NCBI RefSeq assembly: GCF_014196765.1
Contig: NZ_JACIEE010000010.1
Span: forward strand, 124,001 to 188,000
Direction of reading: 5' to 3'
Source: Mycoplana azooxidifex
Lineage (GTDB): Bacteria; Pseudomonadota; Alphaproteobacteria; Rhizobiales; Rhizobiaceae
DNA length: 64,000 bases
Position 1 is the stretch's first letter. Each line of letters opens with the position of its first letter. The notes beneath the pieces are model-generated. The model was not told the origin of the DNA and ran no database searches. It saw only the letters and a list, made by a program, of their open reading frames with translations. Position numbers and translations under genes: made by a program. Shown here in pieces: positions 26,766 to 34,587 of this stretch.

Positions 26766-27736
26766 CTCTGCTTCACCCTGTTCAGTGCCTTGACGTAGAT
26801 GTTGGCGAGCCCGAAGACGGCGACGAAGAGGATGATGGCGAAGGCCGAGGCGCGCCCCGTCCGCCAGCTCTCGAAGGCCTCGCGCTTGAGCGTGATCGAG
26901 GCGACCTCGGTGGTCGAGCCGGGTCCGCCGCCGGTGAGCAGCATCACCATGTCGAACATCTTGAAGTTCTCGATGCCGCGGAAAAGCACCGCCAGCATGA
27001 TGAAGGGCAGCGCCATCGGGATGGTGATCGACCAGAACTGGCGCCAGGCCGACGCCCGATCCACCTCGGCCGCCTCGTAGATGTAGTCGGGAATGGAGCG
27101 AAGCCCTGCGAGGCAGATCAGCATCACATAGGGCGTCCACATCCAGGTATCGACGATGATGATCGACCACGGCGCCAGCGAAACCGAGCCCAGCATCTCG
27201 AAGGAGGACGGCGGCACGCCGGTGACGTAGGAGACGATGTAGTTGAACAGCCCGATCTGCGGCTGGTAGAGGAAGCGCCAGAAGTTGCCGACGACCGCCG
27301 GCGACAGCATCATCGGGATGAGGATGACGGTCGTCCAGAAGGCGTGGCCGCGGAACTTGCGGTCGATCAGATAGGCCAGCGCAAAGCCGATCAGCGTCTG
27401 CAGCACGATCGTCCAGAGAACGAAATGCGCCGTCGTCTGCATGGCGATCCAGATGTCGCTATCGGTCAGCACGCGCTGGTAGTTCTGCAAGCCCACGCTT
27501 TCCACCACCGCATTCGGCCGGTTGGCGCGGTAGTTGGTGAAAGACAGCCGCACCGCCCAGATCAGCGGGAAGATGTTGATGGCGAGAAGCAGCGCGATCG
27601 TCGGCGTGATGAAGAGCCAGGCGATGGCGCGGTCGGAGAGGCCGCCGATGCGCCGGGCGAGCGAAGCCGGCCTCGAGGTCGCGGCCCGTTCCGGCTCCTT
27701 TTCCAGTATGGTCGTATCGGAATTGATCACGGACAT
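26762..27736 (-). CDS. ABC transporter permease, MalF type
   Basis: A 324-residue permease with six predicted helices and the contact loop YIYEAAEVDRASAWRQF. The N-terminus up to about residue 40 is cytoplasmic and charged. The start MSVINSDTTILEKEP at 27736 with AAGG directly upstream is preferred; the longer frame would enter the region of the binding-protein gene. It lies 73 bp after that gene. Confidence 0.9.
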   Translation of the reverse strand: MSVINSDTTILEKEPERAATSRPASLARRIGGLSDRAIAWLFITPTIALLLAINIFPLIWAVRLSFTNYRANRPNAVVESVGLQNYQRVLTDSDIWIAMQTTAHFVLWTIVLQTLIGFALAYLIDRKFRGHAFWTTVILIPMMLSPAVVGNFWRFLYQPQIGLFNYIVSYVTGVPPSSFEMLGSVSLAPWSIIIVDTWMWTPYVMLICLAGLRSIPDYIYEAAEVDRASAWRQFWSITIPMALPFIMLAVLFRGIENFKMFDMVMLLTGGGPGSTTEVASITLKREAFESWRTGRASAFAIILFVAVFGLANIYVKALNRVKQR

Positions 27737-27809
27737 TACCTTGAGGCTTGGAGGAACGCGCTTGCGGCGGGCCGCCCGGACAGGCGCCGGACGACCCGCC
27801 GGGAGGAAA

Positions 27810-29135
27810 TCAGAGTTTCCCTTCGTCCTCGAAGATCTCGGTCCAGTCCTTGACCAGCCCGTCGAGCGCCTCCTTGGCGGTGCCCTGGTCAGCCACCACA
27901 TAGTCGTGGAACCGCTTCTGCGCGGCCTGCAGCAGGATGGCGTAGGACGGTTCCTGCCAGAAGTCCTGCACCTGATTCATGGCCACGAGGAAGTCGGCCG
28001 CAAAGGGCTGGCTATCCTTGAAGGAGGGATCGTTCAGCACAGAGTTATGCACGGCGTAGCCGCCGAGCTGCCACCACTTCTTCTGGACCTCGGGCTGGGC
28101 GAACCATTTCACGTAGGCCAGCGCGCCGTCCATATTGTCGGTATTGGCGATGACGGAGATGCCCTGGCCGCCGAGCGTCGAGGCCGCCGTCGCCTCCTTC
28201 GGGTTGACGAAGAAGCCGATCTTGTCGCCGCCGACATTCTCATCCTTGGCAAGGCCGGGGAAGAAGGCGAACCAGTTCATGGCCATCGCAGCCTGGCCGG
28301 ATTTGAACGCGTCCAGCGTCTCGCCCATGTAGGCGTCGGTGTAGCCCGGAGGCGTGCAGCACTTGTAGAGCTCCTTGTAGGCCTCCAGTCCCTTGACGGC
28401 GCCCTCGGAGTTCACGGCACCGTCCATGTCATACTTGCCGGTGGTGTTCTCGTACTTGAAGCCGTAGGGGTAGAGTGCCTGCGTCGCGCCCATGGTGATG
28501 CCTTCCGAGGCCCGCTCGGTGAAGATCGCCGCACCATAGACCTTCTTGCCGTCGATCTCCTTGCCGTTGAAGAACTTGGCGGTCTCCAGCAGTTCGTCCC
28601 AGGTAGTGGGCGGGGCCAGGTCGCGGCCGGTGGCGGCCTTGAACTCGGCCTGGATCTCGGGCTTGCTGAACCAGTCCTTGCGATAGAACCAGGCGTTGGC
28701 GTCGCCCATCGCCGGCAGCGCCCAGTAGTTCGGCGTGCCCTTCGGCCAGGTCGAATAGGCATTGACGGCGGCTTCGGCGAAGTCGCTCATCTTGATGCCT
28801 TCCTTGTCGAAGAAGTCGTTCAGCTTGACGTAGTAGCCGTTCTCCGCCGAGCCGCCGATCCACTGGCTGTCGCCGATCAGAAGATCGCAGAGCTTGCCGC
28901 CCGAGTTCAGTTCATTGAGGATGCGGTCGGCAAAGTTCGGCCAGGGCACGAACTCGAACTTCATCTGCGTGCCGCTCTGCGCGGTGAAGTCCTTGGAGAG
29001 TTCTACCAGCGCGTTGGCCGGGTCCCAGGCGGCCCAGCACAGCGTCAGTTCGTCGGCCTGCGCGAGTGTCGGCAAGGCCGTCGAAAGGCCAAGCGCCATC
29101 GTTACCCCGAGAAGGGGTCTGCACATCGTTTTCAT
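27810..29135 (-). CDS. ABC transporter substrate-binding protein (polyol/glycerol-type)
   Basis: A 441-residue periplasmic binding protein of the large SBP_bac_1 class. A signal peptide covers about residues 1-27 (LLGVTMALGLSTALPTLAQA), then the mature start DELTLCWAAWDPANALVELS, where the aromatic WAAWDPAN is typical of polyol/glycerol-type binders. Two cysteines stand side by side in ELYKCCTPPG. First gene of the 12 kb importer and kinase operon. The operon content suggests a short ketose, its polyol or glycerol as cargo, but this is inference. Confidence 0.88.
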   Translation of the reverse strand: MKTMCRPLLGVTMALGLSTALPTLAQADELTLCWAAWDPANALVELSKDFTAQSGTQMKFEFVPWPNFADRILNELNSGGKLCDLLIGDSQWIGGSAENGYYVKLNDFFDKEGIKMSDFAEAAVNAYSTWPKGTPNYWALPAMGDANAWFYRKDWFSKPEIQAEFKAATGRDLAPPTTWDELLETAKFFNGKEIDGKKVYGAAIFTERASEGITMGATQALYPYGFKYENTTGKYDMDGAVNSEGAVKGLEAYKELYKCCTPPGYTDAYMGETLDAFKSGQAAMAMNWFAFFPGLAKDENVGGDKIGFFVNPKEATAASTLGGQGISVIANTDNMDGALAYVKWFAQPEVQKKWWQLGGYAVHNSVLNDPSFKDSQPFAADFLVAMNQVQDFWQEPSYAILLQAAQKRFHDYVVADQGTAKEALDGLVKDWTEIFEDEGKL

Positions 29136-29530
29136 GAAATCCTCCCAGATTCGAAAGGAAGCCCCACGCCACCCTTCGGAAAACTCCCTGCATGGTCATG
29201 CCCGGCACGGCCCTCATTCCGCCATGTTGAGCAACGTGTTTAGTGATACGCAAATCACTCAACATATCAAGGGGCATTCGTCGCTGCATTGCAGCAGAGA
29301 CTTCCCGGAACTCAGGGGTTTTTCACCGCATGCGCGAACACGCCGATGTTCAGTGGCGCAAAAGCGGCATTCGCGAAGGTGGGACGGCAATCACGTGCCA
29401 TTATTGTCCCGCGTCAGGTGGGGCGGATGCGGGTGGTACACGGATCGAGAACGTCCAGAACGGCAAAAAGAGATTTTTCAAGAAATACTCGAACCAGCCC
29501 GAAGGGCAATGGTTCGCAATCGAAACATAT
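29136..29530. other. 395 bp intergenic stretch upstream of the transporter operon
   Basis: Holds the probable operator described at 29225-29264. The rest shows no convincing gene. Confidence 0.5.
29225..29264. promoter_or_regulatory. Nested inverted repeats upstream of the binding-protein gene
   Basis: An outer pair TGTTGAG (29225-29231) and CTCAACA (29258-29264) encloses an inner pair GTGAT (29243-29247) and ATCAC (29254-29258). The element is about 90 bp before the first gene of the importer/kinase operon and is a candidate operator for a regulator not encoded in this window. Confidence 0.5.
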
Positions 29531-31168
29531 CTAGATGCGGAAAGGCAGATCCAGCTCTTTGAGCCACGCGTATGCGCCAAGAATACGGCAGGCTGTAGCC
29601 TCTGTGCGGGCTGAAACACGTGGCCCTTTAGCCTGCACAATGACTTTCCTTGTCTCTTCGACATCGAACACGGATGAGAGAGTTTCAAAGTTTCGATCTC
29701 TTGCCTGAAAGTCTTCGACTATTTCTTTGACCGTTGCTCTCCGATTGGCGTTGGCGTTCTTGACTTTCACTGACGATTCCGCGCGATTTTTCAAGAGGGA
29801 GCCTTCTGTGACAGGCGCAGGTGGATGGCTGTGCAGCAATGGCGACCAGGAATTTTCGGCAAATGGGATATCCGTGAGCCGGGGGCACAGGAGATTCATA
29901 AGATCGAAGCCGACGCGATTGTTAATCCGTTCCTCATCTGGAAGTGCAAAAGCAGCCTTTATCGCCGAGGGGCTGTAGAGTGGATGAAACTTTCGCCTCG
30001 CGGAAGCTGCCCACCAGACCCCAAAATGGTATCGTGTCCTGGCCTTGAGATACAGGAAATGGCCGGCATGTTCCGGTCGAATGCCCGAACTGACCGCGTC
30101 AATTCCGAATTGGGCAATGTCGCGCTGCTGGCGGTGAGCAACGGTTTTTCTCAGTACGCCCGACCGTTTCTGCATCGTCGAAACAATGGATTGAAGGGGG
30201 GTGTTCAGTTCGCCGCCTGCCGGTCTGGACGGCCAGAAGTGCCGCATGAGTTCTCCCAGTCCACCGCCAAACGATAGATCGTTCGAATTCTCTTCGTCAT
30301 AGCGGCCGACAACATAGTTCATCGAAAAGAGACCACCGACGCGGGCAACGGTGCGGCAAAGCTCCTCGAATGGGGAAGCGGGCATCAACGTAGCGACCTT
30401 GCCCCTGGCGCTGGCGAGCCCAAACTCCTGCCGCAAGAATTCGGCTACGTTCACGTCCGGACTATCGCGTCCTCCCGTTGTGTGAAACATGAACCTGTCT
30501 CGCTCGCCGAGGTTCAAGATCGCCGCCAGCACCGTGCGGCTGTCCATTCCACCGGTAAGATCGCAAATACGAAATCGGAAGTCGCCGCCGGACAGAGCGC
30601 GTACGTTGCCTAGGATTTCGCTGGCTGCCTCATCAAGCAGTTCACGGTATGGCCGGTCAGAATATAGAAGACTGGGCGCATCGACCTTTTCCAAGGTAAG
30701 CCGAAGATCTTTCGTGACGGAAATCCTCGACCCCACCTCAAGTAATTTCACCTCGTCATAGCCGGTGCAATCCAGCGCCCCACTGCCCTGAGTTACAAAA
30801 TAACCAAAGACATCAATGCTGCGCTTGAGGTATATTTCGTTTCTTTTCAACGCCTCCACAAGGAGATAAATATTGTTCGATACACAAAATACATTTCTCT
30901 GGTTGTAAATATATAATGGATATTGCCCCAGCGGGTCTGTTGAAATATCGGCACTTCCATCTGCTTTGTGACGCGCGATCATGTAGTTTCCACGACCTTG
31001 CCATGCGTCGGCACGTGGAACTGCCGGGGATCGGCAGAGGCTGCCGTCGAACACGCCGATCCCATCGAAAAAATCTCCGGGTGCCGATGTCCCGACCAGT
31101 TCAATTTTGGTCGAGTCTAATATTAAGAATCGCTTGGTTCTGCTTCCGAAGAAAAGATAGTCCGACAA
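29531..31168 (-). CDS. Asparagine-synthetase-like protein lacking the glutaminase cysteine
   Basis: A 545-residue protein with an AsnB-like layout. Residues about 1-170 resemble the N-terminal domain (GISTDPLGQYPLYIY-type strand at about 74-88), and the ATP pyrophosphatase loop CDLTGGMDSRTVLAAIL is at about 202-218. The N-terminus is MSDYLFFG, without the Cys2 nucleophile, so it cannot be a normal glutamine-using synthetase. Such proteins occur in surface polysaccharide or peptide-modification clusters. It faces a truncated GSCFA gene. Base composition is lower in GC than the operon to its left, suggesting transfer. Function unknown. Confidence 0.7.
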   Translation of the reverse strand: MSDYLFFGSRTKRFLILDSTKIELVGTSAPGDFFDGIGVFDGSLCRSPAVPRADAWQGRGNYMIARHKADGSADISTDPLGQYPLYIYNQRNVFCVSNNIYLLVEALKRNEIYLKRSIDVFGYFVTQGSGALDCTGYDEVKLLEVGSRISVTKDLRLTLEKVDAPSLLYSDRPYRELLDEAASEILGNVRALSGGDFRFRICDLTGGMDSRTVLAAILNLGERDRFMFHTTGGRDSPDVNVAEFLRQEFGLASARGKVATLMPASPFEELCRTVARVGGLFSMNYVVGRYDEENSNDLSFGGGLGELMRHFWPSRPAGGELNTPLQSIVSTMQKRSGVLRKTVAHRQQRDIAQFGIDAVSSGIRPEHAGHFLYLKARTRYHFGVWWAASARRKFHPLYSPSAIKAAFALPDEERINNRVGFDLMNLLCPRLTDIPFAENSWSPLLHSHPPAPVTEGSLLKNRAESSVKVKNANANRRATVKEIVEDFQARDRNFETLSSVFDVEETRKVIVQAKGPRVSARTEATACRILGAYAWLKELDLPFRI

Positions 31169-31462
31169 TGCCCGCCACCGCGATTTTCAGCCTTCACAAC
31201 TCCTTTTGGCAAGAGCCGGAGAAACGATCAATCCTGCGACGCACAAAACCTATGGCTGTGCACAGCCATATCTGAGAATGCCCTAATGTGTTCGAGACTA
31301 CCCGATCGGCAGCCCGGCAATACTAGTGGCGTCGCTTAGGGGGCGCAGGGCGTACGAGGAGGCTGGAGCGGCGGGTGGCAGGTCAAGTCTTGTCATGCTG
31401 AGGCGACTTGTGCTTTTGTCCCGGCAACTCGTTGTCGGAGACAATCACCGCCATGCCGAACT

Positions 31463-31768
31463 ATGCAGTGCCCGGCTTCTGTTGCCGTAGCAACCAGAAA
31501 GAACAATCCCTACTCAGGGTGGGATGCCCGCGGCCCCTCCAGCCGCGTTGAACCGATCGCGATACCGGCGATCGATGCGGGCGGGTTGACGTTGAAGCAT
31601 GGCGAGAAGGTCTTCACGATCGGCTCCTGTTTCGCCAGAAACGTCGAGACGGAGTTGATGAAGGTCGGCTTTGACGTGCCGGTTCGGCGCGTTCTTCACG
31701 ATCTGGGACTCGGCTCCGAGGTCATCAACAACTTTGGTACGCCGTCGATCTACAACGAAATGGCCTAG
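31463..31768 (+). pseudogene. GSCFA-family protein, truncated N-terminal fragment
   Basis: Encodes 101 residues ending in a stop just after INNFGTPSIYNEMA. The stretch KHGEKVFTIGSCFARNVETE contains the motif after which the GSCFA family is named, but the family is normally more than 300 residues, and nothing downstream continues it in any frame that I can see. The break coincides with the left edge of the defence island, so the gene was probably cut by an insertion or deletion. Members of the family occur with polysaccharide genes. Confidence 0.7.
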
Positions 31769-32460
31769 TCCGCGGAAAATTGCCGCACTTTACCCGCCGT
31801 CCCGGCCACAGGTACTTGTTGCTCTCGACCCGGCGATACTCAGGGCATCTGAATGCGGGCCACCATGCGGACGGCTGGCTCAGGTGGGCGGCGTAGTGCG
31901 CAATAGGCCGAACGAACTCCGGCAGCTACAGGACTTCATCGGCTTGGGAGTGCTGGTGTAACCCGTGCCACAACAGGATGCACGCGAGTGTCCAGGCTCG
32001 CAGTGATGCATGTTTGTTCCGGTCTAGTGACTTGGCATTTCAGTGGAAATGCCTGAATTTTCAGGCGGTAAATGGTGCTGCTAGAGAGATTTGAAATCGC
32101 ACATGATCCAAACAAATCATATAGTTACATACATATTTGTAACATTGTAACGGCCCGAGTTTTGTTGTGAATTGAGCCCGCAAAAGAGGGCTCAAGGCTT
32201 TTAGCGGCGACAAAGTAGCCTTCTGAGCACTGCTGAAAATTTGACCCCGCGGTGATAATGATCACCGATGGCGGGAGCACGTCGCCACTACGCCAAGCGG
32301 CCATCAAGGCAGGATCGCGGACGAGGCTTGTTGCGCAGGGTTTTTGAGGGCCTTGTCGCAGCCAAGGCACCTCACAGGCTCGTATAGACGCCCTCCACTC
32401 GCTTTGGACGCCCATGATCTGTTGGGGTGACCCTACGACGCCTTCCAGTGTCGGCATATG
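31769..32460. other. 692 bp gene-free junction at the left edge of the defence island
   Basis: No supported gene. It contains AT-rich DNA at about 32085-32150, a short inverted repeat GGTGATaatgATCACC at about 32250-32266, and fragments that could be scars of an insertion sequence, though no terminal repeats or transposase could be recognised. Confidence 0.4.
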
Positions 32461-34587
32461 CTATTCCCGTGCTCCAGCCTCATACCTCCTGGCGCCGGCT
32501 GTGCGGAAAATATCGACCTTCGTTTCCAAGCACTTGCGCAAGGTCAGATCGTGCGACCCTACTTCGAACCATCCGCCGGGTTTCTGATGGAAGTCGAGAC
32601 CACGGCCAATCTTAACGACCCATCCGTTGTCGATCCGGATTTCCCGGTCATGCAGATTGGCGTTGAGATTGATTTCAAGCACAACATCAAGCTCTAGCAG
32701 GCTCTGTTTGAGCTCTTCGAGCTTCTCGGAGATGTCGGCGAACTGCGTCTTGTCATCGTAGCCGGTTATCAGCGTAATCTTCTTCGCGACGCTGTGGCGG
32801 AGAACTGTTTCGCAGAACCTGACGAAGTTCTGAATTTGATGCGGCATCCGAATGTAGGGATCTTCGATGACCACCGCCTTCGCGCCACGCAGATATGGGC
32901 CAAGGATAGACTCGTAACTATGGCCTGTGTCGCCATAGAGGATTGTGAAATGCTGCTCCCTCAACTCGGAGGCAGCTATATCGGGCGCGGGCGACGGCAC
33001 ATTCGTCAGATCGATCGACGGCGGCGGGCTCTCTGACGCAGCAGGTGTACTCGGCACCTGACTCTCGGCCCCCGCGTCTTCCCCGTTCTGCCGCAGGCGG
33101 CGTCGCGCGGGCTGCTGGGTTGCCTCAGCGTTCTTAGATTCAGGGCAATAAACGACAACCTCGTTTCCGGCTGCATCGAAATAGGAAAGTCCGATTTTGG
33201 CAAACTCGTCATCCGGTTTGCGCTTGTTCATCTGCTCCTTAACTCGGCGCCGGCATTCAACCGCATAGGAGACGTATTCATCGAACTCCTTGTCCGTCGG
33301 CGGGCCGTTGGGATGCAGAATTTTGAGGAAGGCGCAGATTGTTTTCTTGATGCCCTTCTCATCGCGCCCTTCCACGGCCTTGCCTAAACGAACGCGGCGG
33401 CTGACTTCCTCGTACCGATTTGTATGTTTGAACTGGTAGTGGAAAGCCTCCGCCAGGTAGTCGGTAATGAAGCCATACCGGCTGGTCAGAAATGAGCTGC
33501 TATTCTTGGGCATTTCCCAGCCAGGAATGTAGGCAGCAAAACGGTCCATAACGGCGAGATCGAGCTCAGGCGGCAACGGCTGGAACAGATCATACTCCGT
33601 TGAATTCACGACCTGCTGCACCGATAGATCGATGTTCCCGACAAAGCTGAGGCTTGCATCGGCGATTACTTCAGCGCCGCGCGAGAAGCGACCGTTCGCC
33701 ATGAAGTCCTTCATGATCTGGATGGTGTCAGGGTCACGGACCTTGATGCCGCCAACCTCGTCAAAAGCGACGGTGTCCCAGTAACCTACCAAACCTACTT
33801 TGCGGCGGGCGTTATTGTAGAACAGCGTCGCTTTGGTTGCCTGACCGCCCGAGATAAGCGTGGCGTACGGGGAAAATTCGCTGAAGAAATACGATTTGCC
33901 CGTCCCGCGGGGCCCTAGCTCAATATAGTTGTAGTTCGGCTCCACCAGCGCAGCCAGTCGCGCGATGAAATGCATCTTCACGCGATGATCGAGTTTGGAA
34001 GGCTCCAAGCCGACTGAGCGCATGATGGCATCAATCCATTCGTCGCGTGTGAAGCCGTTCCGTCCCTCGGCGTAGCGAGCGAAATCAAACCGCGACAACT
34101 GAATTGGACGCAAATCCTCGATGTAGAAGGCGTAATTATCTTCCTCGATATCGTTATGGGTGAGCGTGACCTCCGCCCAGATCCCGCCTTCGAGTAGCCG
34201 GTCATTGTCGCGATAGAACTTTTCGCCAATCGCGATGCGCTGAGAATTGAAATTCTCCAGGGATGCCCAGTGCCGCTTCTCTTTCTCGACGTAGCGCACA
34301 TGCACCTTGTCGATGAAACGGTGGCTCCCTTTTGTAGCGACCTTCGACTGCGCGGCATTCGCCTCATCGGGACGCACATAGTTATCCTGCAGCGTCGCGA
34401 GTACGGCTTCCATGCCAGCATCGATCTCGGCCTGGCTATCGCTGGCGCAGAAGCGGGCGAGCAAAAATTCCAGAACGAACGTGGGCACGTTCGTTCCCTT
34501 CTTGATCCGATGCAGGAGATCTTTGCGGACCACCTTTCCATCGAATGCAGCAAGAAGCTTCGTATCGAGTTGGTCGTGCTCGCTCAT
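32461..34587 (-). CDS. brxL: BREX protein BrxL, AAA+ ATPase with C-terminal MIT_C-like domain
   Basis: A 708-residue BrxL-type protein. Residues about 1-210 are the N-terminal region, the AAA+ core has Walker A ELGPRGTGKSYFF at about 223-235, and FVGNIDLS and the following segment belong to the same core. A proline/serine-rich linker at about 490-550 leads to a C-terminal domain with LHDREIRIDNGWVVKIGRGL, closely matching the MIT_C (phospholipase-D-like, non-catalytic) domain of MITD1. I see no Lon-type Ser-Lys protease domain. BrxL is needed for phage restriction in BREX. ATG overlaps the pglZ stop; last gene of the operon. Confidence 0.92.
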   Translation of the reverse strand: MSEHDQLDTKLLAAFDGKVVRKDLLHRIKKGTNVPTFVLEFLLARFCASDSQAEIDAGMEAVLATLQDNYVRPDEANAAQSKVATKGSHRFIDKVHVRYVEKEKRHWASLENFNSQRIAIGEKFYRDNDRLLEGGIWAEVTLTHNDIEEDNYAFYIEDLRPIQLSRFDFARYAEGRNGFTRDEWIDAIMRSVGLEPSKLDHRVKMHFIARLAALVEPNYNYIELGPRGTGKSYFFSEFSPYATLISGGQATKATLFYNNARRKVGLVGYWDTVAFDEVGGIKVRDPDTIQIMKDFMANGRFSRGAEVIADASLSFVGNIDLSVQQVVNSTEYDLFQPLPPELDLAVMDRFAAYIPGWEMPKNSSSFLTSRYGFITDYLAEAFHYQFKHTNRYEEVSRRVRLGKAVEGRDEKGIKKTICAFLKILHPNGPPTDKEFDEYVSYAVECRRRVKEQMNKRKPDDEFAKIGLSYFDAAGNEVVVYCPESKNAEATQQPARRRLRQNGEDAGAESQVPSTPAASESPPPSIDLTNVPSPAPDIAASELREQHFTILYGDTGHSYESILGPYLRGAKAVVIEDPYIRMPHQIQNFVRFCETVLRHSVAKKITLITGYDDKTQFADISEKLEELKQSLLELDVVLEINLNANLHDREIRIDNGWVVKIGRGLDFHQKPGGWFEVGSHDLTLRKCLETKVDIFRTAGARRYEAGARE

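Noticed and set aside
29531-31168. Normal asparagine synthetase AsnB
   Set aside because: The catalytic Cys2 is missing (N-terminus MSDYLFF), so it was called AsnB-like only.
31671-31961. Frame of 96 residues overlapping the end of the GSCFA fragment
   Set aside because: No recognisable family and overlaps the better supported GSCFA frame; judged a chance frame.
32125-32457. Minus-strand frame of 110 residues at the island edge, possible transposase remnant
   Set aside because: No transposase motif or terminal repeat could be recognised, so it is kept only as unexplained junction sequence.
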